64,000 nucleotides of DNA from Holothuria scabra (taxonomy: Eukaryota > Echinodermata > Holothuroidea > Aspidochirotida > Holothuriidae). Below the pieces are notes generated by a model. That model was not told the DNA's origin. It saw only the letters and a list, made by a program, of their open reading frames with translations, and did not search any database. Where the stretch lies: assembly GCA_037179385.1 (NCBI GenBank), contig CM074193.1, positions 4,237,547 to 4,301,546 on the forward strand. Direction: 5' to 3'. Position numbers and translations under genes: made by a program. Positions 1-10,526 of the stretch are shown piece by piece (position 1 is the stretch's first letter; each line of letters begins with the position of its first letter).

Positions 1-240
1 TGGGACTTTTGGCTAATATCATGCATAGTACCTGTTATTTGTCCATGCTAGAATGGATCCATGCTTGACAGACCAATGATGTAAATGGTCGAAAGGCCCT
101 GATGTTCGTCAGTCACTAGGTGTTTCCTTTGCAGGATGTAGTTTCCTTGGTAAACAGAACCCATTCTGAAGAAAGTGCAAGTTTGTATTTACAGCATGGC
201 CCTTTTGCCAGTGAATTGGGAGGACTTAAGAAAAAGTGTT
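1..240 (+). repeat. SINE with U2 snRNA-derived head, copy 1
   Basis: The first 40 bases align to the 5' region of U2 snRNA (CTTTTGGCTAA, then a diverged GTAGTA branch-recognition segment and CTGTT). A body of about 200 bp follows that is shared with the inverted copy at 8173-8400: GACCAATGATG, AATGGTC, CCCTTTTGCCAG and GGAGGACTTAAG appear in the same order. The extreme 5' end is cut by the window edge. No internal Pol III boxes are visible, and the Sm site and 3' stems of a real U2 gene are absent. It is therefore a retroposed element, not a working snRNA gene. This copy is more diverged from U2 than copy 2. Confidence 0.7.
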
Positions 241-1098
241 AGATTTACAATAGCAGTACATAGGATTGAAAGATGTGCAAGAAAATTTGGAACATACTTG
301 CTGTTGGTTCTAGCCTAACATAAAAGGAGTTCCTTTAAAATTATTACAGAGATTTGTGTTAATTGTTTGTGTTTTCTTATTTGTCAAACAAAGTTTCTGT
401 AACCAGGGTAGTCTGGTTCAGTCTGTAGGGACTGCCCTTCCATGTGACCCTGGATAAAAGTACTAAGAGTATAGTAAATATCCAAAAAATTAAAATAAAG
501 AATGCTTTGCATTTTGTTGCATCATAAAATGATGCTTTGATCTCACAAACAAATATGTTTGGCTTTCATTTGTTTGTATATTCACTGCTGGTAAATATGA
601 TATGATGTATTCCAGTTTTTAAAGTTGAGAGCATCTTTGCGAGTACATTTAAATGATTTCTGATGCAGTGTAAATTAGAAGGCTAATCCTTTCATCCCAA
701 ACCACAATTTTTGTAGTAGTGCACAAAAATTCTCCATTGGCTCAGGTCTTTGATTGACAGCTAGTTAAAAAAATGCAGAGTACTGAAGCTCGTGTTACAC
801 ACCATGTACTATACAAAGAGTATTTTAATTAAACATTGGGGCCTTCTACACTTATCCTGAAGCAATAAACTGAAATTGTGTCTGGATGAGGATGAATTTA
901 GGAAAGCTGTTGGGCTTAATAATTAGGTCAGGAGAATTGGGTTAGGTCTTTACATAGAACCTTTTACTATTAAAGGTGGTACTAATCTGTTCAAATAATT
1001 GAGGCATTCAGATATATACAGCATAGTATGTGGCATATTTATTGAACCAGGAAAGGATGAATGACTGATAAATTTTTGATCAGTATTGCCATCTTTTC
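241..1098. other. AT-rich intergenic stretch, no gene seen
   Basis: No open frame of note, no clear inverted-repeat element and no recognisable RNA gene on either strand. Confidence 0.5.
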
Positions 1099-1399
1099 GG
1101 GTGATACGCACTGTTTAACAAGAAATTTCCTAACTGGCTAATGATAACTCAATCCTTAACCTTATCCCTAACCCCGTAACAAAGAATACAATGGATACAA
1201 TACAAAAGCAACAGTCAATCAAGAAACAACTTGTTGAACAGTGCGCATCTAGACCCTGTCTTTTCTATGAGTGACTAGCAAGCTGACCAAGTCTTCCACA
1301 AGCATGTTAGGGATTCATGTTTGGGTTAGGGATTAGGTTAGGATTAGAGCTATTGTTAGCCAGTAAGGAAATTTTTAGTTAAACAGTGCGCATCGCCCC
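1099..1399. mobile_element. MITE with long (~70 bp) terminal inverted repeats
   Basis: The left end (ACGCACTGTTTAAC, then AAATTTCCTAACTGGCTAA, then ATCCCTAACC) recurs in inverted form at the right end as GTTAAACAGTGCGCAT, preceded by TTAGCCAGTAAGGAAATTTT and GGTTAGGGAT. The inverted match extends about 70 bp on each side with scattered mismatches. A further internal AACAGTGCGCATC occurs near 1235-1248. There is no coding capacity, so this is a non-autonomous element. I could not define a target-site duplication, so the superfamily is open. Confidence 0.65.
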
Positions 1400-2721
1400 A
1401 AAATTATGTTGTGAAATGTGCAAGAGAAGTCATCTTCCTCTCATTTTATCACTTTAGTATAAAGGACAAGAATAGCCACCCTTACGTATTTTAAAACAAA
1501 AGCTAAGTCTTCTGTTCAAACTATGTACCATGGTGTTTGACGGTTTATATTGGGTAGGCACGGTAAACTTAACAGTTACTGCTAGTAAATTTTAGGAAAT
1601 TTGAGGAGGAAAAGTATATTGTAGGTTTTAAATAGCCATTCATGAAACAGGATAGTATACTAGTCCAATTCAAGTTGGAATAACTTCATTTTTCCTTTAA
1701 ATTTTACCTGCTGGAGTTGTAACAAGATATTAAAAGGTGCTAAAACACCTTTAACAATGATATATCTCAAAAAATTTTAATCTGTATGTTTTCTCAATTT
1801 CTTTTTTCGATCAAACCACGTAAATTGGACCTTCATTGATATATTTCATGACAACACATTTTGCTACACATATGTTGCTACTGAAGAACGACATTTAAGT
1901 AAATTATTAAATTGTTAACGTTAAACTCATTAAAAATATAAGTTAAATACATTCAAAGCCTTTCTTGTTTGTAAAGATGTCAATAATTCTAACGAAATAA
2001 AATGATGCAAAAAAGGAATCAAAGAGTTTGATTTACTGAACTGGTCTGCAATAGTTAACAACGTTTCTAATTAAAAAATGGAGGTATGTTGCCGATTATT
2101 GAGCCATTCACTGTTAACCCAATTTGTTGCGAAAACTTTTACCCAATTAATCACACTTAAGGTGACTTGCTGCGCAACAATTTTCAGTATATTCAAATTT
2201 CTAATAATTGGACGACTATTAGTTAGCTTAGCTTAAATTTGTGCATGAGAATCAACTTTAGTGATCATATTTTACCGAGATACGAGACCTAAAAGCAAGT
2301 GTAACATCACCAAGGGAGCTTTTCAGTGAAACTATGCATGGATGTTTCAATTTTCACGTCAATGACCTTTAAAAGTAAGTTCCAGGCGCAGCCCGTCGAT
2401 CGCAAATAAAAGATGCGATGAAAATTTGTACCATGGTTGTATAGGACAAGTTTTGTCTAGCCCAGATTTTGAACAGAAACTGCAGGACGTACCCCAACCC
2501 TACCCAAGAAAGGAGACTGGTAACCATCTTAGAAGGATTGAGGTTTTTAACTCGACCATGAAAGAATATTCACGTAGGAATTTAATTCGGAATCAAAGAA
2601 AAACCAAGCGAAAACAGCTGATGGGCACTGGTTTATTTCTCGATCGACTATTGGTATTGCGTTGCATCGATTGCATTGCTGTAATATTTAGGGATCAGGT
2701 CAGAAAATAGCGTTGCCGTTG
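1400..2721. other. Intergenic, partly repetitive
   Basis: No supported gene. The segment around 1560-1660 (AACAGTTACTGCTAGTAAATTT) resembles 5580-5690 and the end of the window (63870-63898), so it belongs to an old dispersed repeat. Short open frames here lack any coding signature. Confidence 0.4.
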
Positions 2722-2762
2722 GTCAGTTAGGAAATTTCTTCAACAGTGCGCATCAGCCCCGC
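2722..2762. repeat. Solo terminal repeat of the 1099-1399 MITE family
   Basis: GTCAGTTAGGAAATTTCTTC followed by AACAGTGCGCATCAGCCCC matches the right terminus of the element at 1099-1399. No partner end was found nearby, so this is probably a remnant. Confidence 0.45.
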
Positions 2763-3049
2763 GAAAACAACGATAGAATAATTTTGAGACTGTTTCCTAA
2801 CGTATATGCGTTAGACCCATGCTGGGAAGCCTGGGTCTAAAAAATCAAGGGTCTCCATGGTAGCTTGGGTTTTGTAGCTATCAAGTCGTTTAATCAAAAA
2901 TCGAAGAAAACTGAAGGGAATTCGTTGTTGTTAGAGAAGACCTCACCGTGACCCGAAGAATCTTCGCCTTAAGCGACCGAAGTTTTCCCTTCGCAAAATC
3001 AGCGTCATTTGCGCGTAGCGAGACGTTTTGCAGGGAGTGTTAGATGAGT

Positions 3050-3100
3050 TTTTGCGGCTCAGTTTGTAATTGGTTTAAGTCAGGCCGATCACAGTCTATG
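3050..3100 (-). repeat. Fragment of tRNA-derived SINE
   Basis: CAGTTTGTAATTGGTTTAAG followed by TCAGGCCGATCACAGTC matches the body of the SINE copies in the DCAF6 introns (for example 38325-38380). Only the part distal to the tRNA head is present. Confidence 0.4.
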
Positions 3101-3483
3101 ATAACTCGCTTTCCTTGAGGAAGCACCCAAATTTTCCGGTTTAACTTGGTGTGAATGAATAATACCATACTAAGAACGTTAATTTGACCGATGTGACACG
3201 ATGATCTGGTGTAACATATTGCAAATTTCTCAATTTTCATTTTTCAGAGCTATGGGGAGATCGCCCCAGTATATAGCTTCGACTGATTAGCGCAGTCCCA
3301 TGCCAATAAAATCAAAGTTCTGTTTTTGAATTAGAATGCAGAAGGTTCAAAGAGAATCTGAGATCACAACGACCACAATCGCCTGCCTGTGCTCTTTGCA
3401 GGAATTTTCCGAAGGCGAAATTCGTTGACTTTAAATTATGCAGACAAAAATTCTTTCAGATTGTGAAAACTGCATCTCCATGG

Positions 3484-5093
3484 CAGTGGCGGAGCTGCCA
3501 TATGGTCAGGGGGGGGGGGGCGGGCGCCCCCCCCCCCCCGACGGACCAAAATCGTTTGTCGGTGCCCTTTTTAGGTTTTTAACATAGTTTACTCTTGCAC
3601 AATTTTTGGCAAAAGACATAAGTTAATAGCTTGTTTTTAAAACCGGGATAACAAAATGCTCAAACAGCCACCAGTAACTATACTATCTGCACTTTTTATT
3701 CTGATGAAAATGGTCATTTTCTGTAATATCGGGATAGGTTTTGCCGAAACGTACCTTCATGCTTTATACGCACTAATGAATGTTGTCGCTGTGCTAAGTT
3801 AATTGCTTCCACACCAAGTGTGATTATAAGCTTACAAAATACACAGACATTAAATTACCCCCCCCCCCCAGGCCAATAAAAGATGTTGCAAAGGGCGCAA
3901 CAATAATTGTAGCGCAAATAGCCCTCTTGGTGACGGAAATAATTGTCAATATAGACAATAAAAAGAGTTGAAAAAGATACCAAATAGCTTCCACAACATT
4001 TTTTAAAATCATTTGAAGAGAACATTCAGGTTAAAATAAAATAAAACTGTTATCATATTGGTAATGGTTTAAGAGTTTTAATGAGCAGTTTCCATTTTGC
4101 CATTCTCATAATAAATGGCTATTTCTGACACTGCACGATAATCCCATGAAAATGCTTATTTCTGTACTTCCGTGGTCTCAAAAGCCAGAAAATTGCATCA
4201 AATAACTTTAAGTTTAGGCTTCTTTTACTTATTATGAATTCGGTACCTAGCAGAGGAGCAGACCTTTTGTCTTGGCTATTTCTTTAAATGTACTAAATTA
4301 ATGGCTGTTTCAGAGTGATCACATGATGTAAATTTCATCAATTAATGTTTCTTCGTGTACTTCTCTTGATTTCCAGTTGCCAAAAATGTACACCTAATGG
4401 TGATTAATTTCCCTAACTTTTTCCCTCTGTAAGATTGCTTGCTATTTAGCTCTAGAAGGTTTGATATTTGTCTTCACAAAGAAGCCCATTATTACATTAA
4501 ACTCTTAAATCAAGACCTCACAATAACACACAAAATATAATGACTGCCTTCATACTAGAATGTGAAAGAGAGGGATAGAAACATGCGCGTCCGCAGGTAG
4601 GGGCAAGAGGGGAACTTGCCCCCCCCCCCCGGAAAATAAAGAACCTGAAAAACGAAGAAAACATAAAGAAAAAGATGACAAAAAAATAACATCAATATTT
4701 CTTAACAGTTCACTCAGTGTTTTCCCGATTTATATGCGGTAAATAGGCTTTAGAAATGTCATTTCCAGCGATCTGAGAGGCATTTTGGGGCAAAATTTTC
4801 CTGCGCTCCGCGCCAACTCATGGTGGCGCGGAGCTTTTCCTTTAAAGAATTTAATCCAACCCCCCGAATTTTCTTCCGCGGAGGCCCATGGATAGAAAAT
4901 TTAAACATATTTTAATACAAAAATATGCTGAGGAGAAATGTCAAAGTAGTCTTCTACCAGGCGCGGAAAATCAAATGGGAAGTCTGAAAAGGAGTGGATT
5001 CGATCTTGCTGAGGCTCAGGGTATTTACTCCTTCGAAGCGCCCCTGCAGACCATTTTCGCCCCCTCTGACCGAAATCCCTAGCTCCGCCACTG
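3484..5093 (+). mobile_element. Non-autonomous hAT element with nested MITE, copy 1
   Basis: Termini are CAGTGGCGGAGCT and AGCTCCGCCACTG, a perfect 13-bp inverted repeat. The element is flanked by a perfect 8-bp target-site duplication, CTCCATGG (3476-3483 and 5094-5101). An 8-bp duplication with CAGxGGCGG-like ends is the signature of the hAT superfamily. The 1610-bp element has no transposase frame. G and C homopolymers lie just inside the ends. A smaller hAT MITE (4582-4890) sits inside it. A second, inverted copy at 14311-15824 shares the whole layout including the nested insertion. Confidence 0.9.
4582..4890 (+). mobile_element. hAT-like MITE nested in the 3484-5093 element
   Basis: A 309-bp insertion with CATGcGCGTCCGCAG and CCGCGGAGGCCCATG termini. 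It is flanked by the perfect 8-bp direct repeat GATAGAAA (4574-4581 and 4891-4898). It carries a perfect hairpin at 4805-4834 (11-bp arms GCTCCGCGCCA/TGGCGCGGAGC, 8-base loop) next to CAAAATTTTC. This core module recurs in other elements of the window. Relatives with the same ends are at 7013-7291 and 21196-22202. Confidence 0.9.
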
Positions 5094-5101
5094 CTCCATG
5101 G

Positions 5102-5930
5102 CATATAGCATTCCGAGGATACTAATTTTCAAAGAAATGCAATTTTTCCTTGAGGTTTGGTGAACCGTGGTAAATCTGTGATGTCTTTGCGGTACATTAA
5201 TTTGAAATTGCACTTAATTGATTTATAATTTTGATGCCATTGCATTAAACATTGAACATGCCACTGCACAGTTTTTGCTATGTACCCCACATATGATGTA
5301 GAGTAATGCTAGATCAAGAGGAAAAGATATTCAAACATTCCATCTGTATCAGATTTCAAGGTCAAACAGGAGATTCCATTATAAAGAAAGGCAAAAGGAA
5401 TCTGACACAATGTTCTCTTGCTTTGTTGAAAGATAGAGGTATTTTTAAACAAAATAACCTGTCTTTAAAGGGCAAGGGCAGTCATCCCAAACATACTTTG
5501 AAGCACAGATTAATCTCACAGTTTTCTTTTTATTTCTCCTGAAAGTATCTTTCTAAATATTTTAGGATTTCAATATTGCATAATGTAAACCAAGCAGTTA
5601 CTACTAGTAAATTTCGCATTTGGGGAGAAAGAATCTTGTCACATGACTCTCAAGAGCCAATTATAAAACAGTATAGTCTTCTACACTACTTTAAGTTGGG
5701 GGGGGGGCTTCTCCTACCCTTTAAAGTGAAACGAGTTGGAAAAATGGTTTTGCAACAGGGTTTGGAGGACATGGGTGAAATATTTTTGTTTGTCTTGTGA
5801 TATCGAAGAGAAAATCCACTGGAATATGTCTTTATTTACTTGTGGTAACCAAAGGCTTCGATTTCATGATACGATTTCCTTTCATATATGTGTTTAGTGG
5901 ATTGTTTTCCCCTTAGGGCTGAAACAGTGG
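5102..5930. other. Old dispersed repeat, no gene
   Basis: The segment 5300-5470 resembles 43010-43190 (shared blocks AATGcTAGATC, ATTCAAACA, GGAATCTGA, TTTTTAAACAAAA). The segment 5575-5690 resembles 1560-1660. These are degenerate copies of one interspersed family. Short open frames here look like chance products. Confidence 0.4.
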
Positions 5931-5934
5931 CGTA

Positions 5935-6830
5935 GCTAGCTACAGGGGACAGGGGGATCCCCCCCCCCCCAGCTCCGAAAAGTGAAAAATTTGGATATTT
6001 GCCATTTATGACACAAGTCAATTACAGTGTGGTTTTCCCTACTCTTCTTTCATGAAATTCCGAATTTTCTCCAATTAAATTTCCATTTTTGTAATTATTT
6101 GTTTCAAAACGCAAAATATTGTTTTAGCTGAATTTAATTTACGGGGCAATACAGAACAATCCTGAGGAGAAACTGCCCAGCTTTTACCATCATCTCTCAA
6201 ACCTCCACCAAAAATTAGTCTTACCAGCTTGCAATATGAGAAGATCTACACGAACTAAATTCTTATGTGTAAATTAAACAAAAGTTACCGCGATTTTCCC
6301 ATTTTTACTTAAATTTAGGGTCCGCAACATCGTACTTTAAGTAATATAAACAAGATGTACACACTCTTTCTTGGCTTTTATTCACATTGGATGATGATGA
6401 TAATCGTTTTTGTCATTATGATATTTGGCACAAAACAACAACTTTTGATTGATGAATTCGGGCAAATGTATAGTATGTACACTTCGTCTGACAGTGTAAT
6501 GTGATATTCAAAACATCCCAGAACTTGACTCCCAGCGTCCTCGAAAGTTTAAAAGAATTCAGACACGTTGTGAGCGAGAGTTTTCAATTCTCGGAGGTTG
6601 TCTCTGTGTTCCCAGAACCCTTCCCGAAATTCAGGTCTTACGGAAACTTGATGGGAGACAGTGTCCCCACTCCGTGCCCTCATGAGACATAGGGTGTATA
6701 ATTACTGCAACTTCTGTAGCTGAACACAGATGGTTCACCAATTGGTGCCTGAAAATGGAAGGGTTGGATAATTGGGGGTACGGATGCACGTGTACCCACG
6801 ACACTCCCTCTGGCTCCGCTACCGTCCATA
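5935..6830. mobile_element. hAT-like terminus CAGTGGCGTAGCTAG, right end uncertain
   Basis: CAGTGGCGTAGCTAG followed by a C/G homopolymer tract is a typical hAT left end. A plausible right end lies near 6809-6823 (TGGCTCCGCTACCG), but I could not match an 8-bp duplication, so only the left boundary is supported. Confidence 0.35.
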
Positions 6831-7012
6831 TAATGGTGAAGCGACTTAGCGAGGATCCACCTACCCCAAAACTGTCGATTCGCTATTTCGGCTTGTAGTC
6901 ACTTTAGTTGATCTCCTGATTCATTCAAGTTGTTCTCTTAATAAGAAGGGATATAAAATCTATTTGAAAAGGGAGAACCCTCTCCTCCCGTCAGATCCTT
7001 TTTCCAAACCGA

Positions 7013-7291
7013 CATGGGCGTCCGCAGGTATGGGCAAGGGGGGGCACTCCCCCCCCCCCCGGAAAATCAAAAATTTGAAAAAACGTATAAAAATCAAAGC
7101 AAAAACCCGAACAAAACGTGTTTACCAAGTTTCTGTGCGAAAAATAGGCTTTAAAAATGCCATTTCCGGCGATCTGGGAGGCATTTTGGGCTGAAATTTT
7201 CGCATGCTTTGTGTCAATTCATGGTGACTTGGAGGTTTTGCCCCTCCCTAGAAATTTTGTCCCCCTGACTTTTTTTCTGCGGACGCCCATG
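7013..7291 (+). mobile_element. hAT-like MITE, CATGGGCGTCCGCAG family
   Basis: A 279-bp element with perfect 15-bp inverted termini, CATGGGCGTCCGCAG and CTGCGGACGCCCATG. It is flanked by the perfect 8-bp duplication CAAACCGA (7005-7012 and 7292-7299). The interior aligns with the nested MITE at 4582-4890 (AAATAGGCTTTA, ATTTCCGGCGATCTG, GAGGCATTTTGG), but the GC hairpin is degraded. It has no coding capacity. Confidence 0.93.
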
Positions 7292-7804
7292 CAAACCGAT
7301 GAAATCACGAATGCGCTCTCTGTTCTCTAAACAAACCCTGCGGCTGGACTTAGAGCTGTAGTGACATTTTCAAAAAAACTGCCAAAATCCAATTTTTTAC
7401 CCACTACCCAGTGTTTGTTGTTGCAGTGTGCATGTATTAATTGTATCATTTTTTGTTTTAATATCTGGCGACGCTACGGTGGGGCAAGAGAGGGAATCAC
7501 CACAGATTTTAGTCTTGCCCCCCCCCCCCTCCAACTTAGGTTAGTTAAAGGTAGGGTTAACCGAAAAAATAAATACCTCTCCAGAGGCTTAATATTTCAT
7601 CCAGAGAGAAGCTATGACCTCCGAGCTTCATGAGGCTCCCCGACCCTACCCACAGGAACGGGGGCTTTGGGCTCAGTTTCTCGCTGCACTCGATTTTTTT
7701 TTTTTTGCCCCCAAAGATTTTCTTTTGCCCTTAGTTTGCCCACCCTTCCCCATTTTTGCAAGGCTGGCACCTCCACCGGTTTTATTGTTACCGTTTACGG
7801 CCTA

Positions 7805-9283
7805 CACTGTTAGAAATTTCTCTGTAAAATTTACATAATTTTTATGGCAAATTTTTTTCCAACCAAATAATGTTTTTTTTACAGCCAGACTGTAATCATG
7901 AAAAAACATTAAGTGTTTGTTTTTTCTTTACAGTTTTTGCATGTAAATTAGTTTACAAATGTCTACTGTAAAATCGAATTACAGAATTGTTCTGTTTTTT
8001 TTTTACCTTAATTTTATGTGAATTTACAGCCTACTGTTTTCATTCTCGGCGTTTTAATATTTATTATAATATCGCTTTTTCCTTTCATATGTTATTACGT
8101 AACATACACTTCACCATTACGTAGATCAGGTACGTAGGTATTTGCTTATCAACGTAATGTGTCGTTACGAAGTACTTTTTCTAAAGTCCTCCCGACCCTC
8201 TGGCAAAGGGCCGTTCGGCGAAACCAAACTTGATACTGCTTCCCGAAGAAGCTATTACGTCCACTGAAGGACAACACTTAACGACCAACCTCGCGGCCCT
8301 CAGACCATTTTCATCATTGGTCCGTCATGTATGGCTCCATTCATGACTGGATGAAAAGAACAGATACTACACATGATCTTAGCCAAAAGACCGAGAAGAG
8401 TTATTTTCAATCAAAACACAATGAGGATACTTTGTTATCACATTGTTGTCCAGTAGACTGCTATCTCTAGGAACTTTGTAATTGGAAAGTCACATTTTTG
8501 GTACAATATAATAATTGTTTTTAAAATAAATATGACAAAGAATGCAAATACATTGGTTGCAAACATTTCCAGACAAGGTAAACAATAAGTTTATCACTTC
8601 CTGATTAAAAAAAGCCAAAAAAGATATTATTCAAAGCAACAGCAATCCTTTTGTTAGGAAAATGCCTACAAAATAAGCTCCACCCATTTATGCAAAATGA
8701 GATTTACGTCATAAAGTGGTAAATTTACAGACTCTTTCAAGTAAATTTGTGAAACGTTTTTAATTCGATCAAGTGCATGAGCGCCTGTGGCGATGAGTTG
8801 ACATCAGTATACCAATTGTCAGTATAATAAATGTAAGTTAATTTTCAAATAGGGCCATAAATTTGCCAAAAATGTTTTCTTTTTTAACTGAAACTTCGCA
8901 GAACGATGCATGTTATATAATGAAAATTTTCTGGCTATTTCTTATTTGTTTGTTTGTTTGGGCTTATTTTTGTTTCTTTTTCAGCGTAAAAACAAAATGA
9001 ATGTTTGTTAAATGACAGTATATTTATGTGAAATCAGAAAAATACAAAATACTGTTAAAATTTCTGTACATTTACAGAAAAAGTTTTACAAAGCAGTAAA
9101 ATTTGGTTAAAAAAGCAGACAGAAATGGTTTTTTCAAATAAACAGAAAATACATGTTAAACAACCTTTTTTTATTGTAGAAATACAAAGTGTCTGTAAAG
9201 ATACAGAAAATCTCTATTAAAAGTAAAATACAAAAAGTTTAAGTTAAAAAAAGCTTGTAAATTTACAGAAATTTTTAACAGTG
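7805..9283. mobile_element. CACTG-ended TIR element with subterminal TTTACAG motifs
   Basis: Left end CACTGTTAGAAATTTCT and right end AGAAATTTTTAACAGTG form a terminal inverted repeat of about 30 bp, flanked on both sides by TA. The interior is very AT-rich and full of TTTACAG/CTGTAAA motifs in both orientations near the ends. CACTG termini and subterminal motif clusters fit a CACTA/EnSpm-like element. A Tc1-like origin with a TA target is the alternative. No transposase frame is present. A U2-headed SINE (8173-8400) is inserted inside. A related fragment lies at 27128-27293. Confidence 0.7.
8173..8400 (-). repeat. SINE with U2 snRNA-derived head, copy 2
   Basis: Read on the minus strand from 8400, the sequence begins with TCTTCTCGGTCTTTTGGCTA, continues through AGATCATGTGTAGTATCTG and TTCTT, and so matches the first ~45 nt of U2 snRNA including the GTAGTA branch-recognition segment. 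It then departs abruptly into the same body as copy 1 (window start), ending with GGAGGACTTTAGAAAAAGT. The Sm site and stems III/IV of U2 are missing. I infer a SINE whose head came from U2. Its position inside the CACTG element makes it younger than that insertion. Confidence 0.8.
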
Positions 9284-9655
9284 TAGTAATGAATTGATAC
9301 CAGTAAAATGCAGGCAACCGAAGCTCGTCTGCCAAAATAACCGCTTTCTCGTTCTGCTGGCATCCATTTTATAAGTATATTGGTAACTATGAATTAAAAT
9401 TGATGTAGCTGAAACTAGTGGAGCCGTAAATCTCCATTTAGCTAACCACAACTATTGGAGTTTAAGTGCTCGACACTCTGATATGTTTCATGCTCATCGG
9501 GAAGGCCGTGTTCACATGCAGTTACGTTACCTTTGGGGAGAAAAGAACCACACGACATACCGTATTAAAAGGACTAACAGCAGTGAAACCCTTCATTTTA
9601 TCTGCCGATTGCCAGATTTTGACTAAAACCTATCTGTGTATAGTAGAAGAACAAG

Positions 9656-9869
9656 ATGCATTCCACCCATGAGATGGGATGGAAGCAGGTAATAACTGTG
9701 CTTATTTCATTGGTTTTGTTCGGGAGTAACGCCATGTCCGACGAAACGGTGAAGATTGAAACACTCAATCAAATGAATTGGAATCTAACCGTCGGGTTGT
9801 TTAAGACAAGCAAGGAAAACTTGAAACAACTTTTAAACCACAGAATAGACCAAAATGGAAATCAAAATG
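9656..9869 (+). CDS. Candidate first exon with signal peptide, unknown protein
   Basis: The frame starts MHSTHEMGWKQ and continues with a hydrophobic stretch (VITVLISLVLFGSNA) that looks like a signal peptide. Met at the MGWKQ position (9674) is an equally good start. About 45 polar residues follow, including an NLT glycosylation sequon, up to a GT donor (AATG|GTAACA) near 9869. The product would be secreted or membrane-attached. No family is recognised. It may belong with the 274-codon frame at 11830-12654, whose composition is also extracellular-like, but I could not join them in phase. A chance open frame is possible. Confidence 0.3.
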
Positions 9870-10526
9870 GTAACATTATACCACTTTTCGTACTTTTTTT
9901 TTTTTCATTTTTATTGCAAATAAATCGAATAGTTTTTAGTTTTGTTAATTTTGTTTGTAATTACACTTTCGATAATTTCATACAGTGTAACTGTGCAACA
10001 AGGTAATTTGCTGCCAATGAATCTTTGTCAATTTGACACAAAAAACACAGGCCCACATCAAACTTTCCAAGTAGTAAACGTTGAAAAAAGTTTTGAGACT
10101 GTAGACTTCAAAACTGTAAGCTGTTGAATTTATTAACGTCTCTAACCATATTTGTATAGAGTTTCCAACTTTTAAGTCTATTATCAGGATCAAAGCGCTA
10201 CACCGTCAGTGCTATGAAACACATAAACATGGTATTATGAGGGAACTGTGAGGGAAAACTCCCTGCTATTACCATAACAGGAGTTGATGTCTGACACTGT
10301 GGGATGGGGGAGAATCCGAGGTAGAATACCAAACGACGCAGCATTGGAGCAACGTAGGAGCAATGTTGGAGCAACGTTGCCTCCGTCACGGTAGCAGGTT
10401 GTACACGCCCCGCGGGGTACTAGGGAAAGAGGCCTGTTGGGTTTAGATGGTAACCCTCCCAGCTGTTTTCCAGGCATTTTAGTAGCTTAGAGAAGATTAT
10501 TGTTTTTCCTAAGCCAATTTTAAATG

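Noticed and set aside
1140..1350. Interstitial telomere repeat
   Set aside because: Too few and too degenerate TTAGGG-like units, and they lie inside MITE inverted repeats.
8173..8400. Functional U2 snRNA gene
   Set aside because: Only about 45 nt match. The Sm site and 3' stems are missing, and the non-U2 body is shared with another locus.
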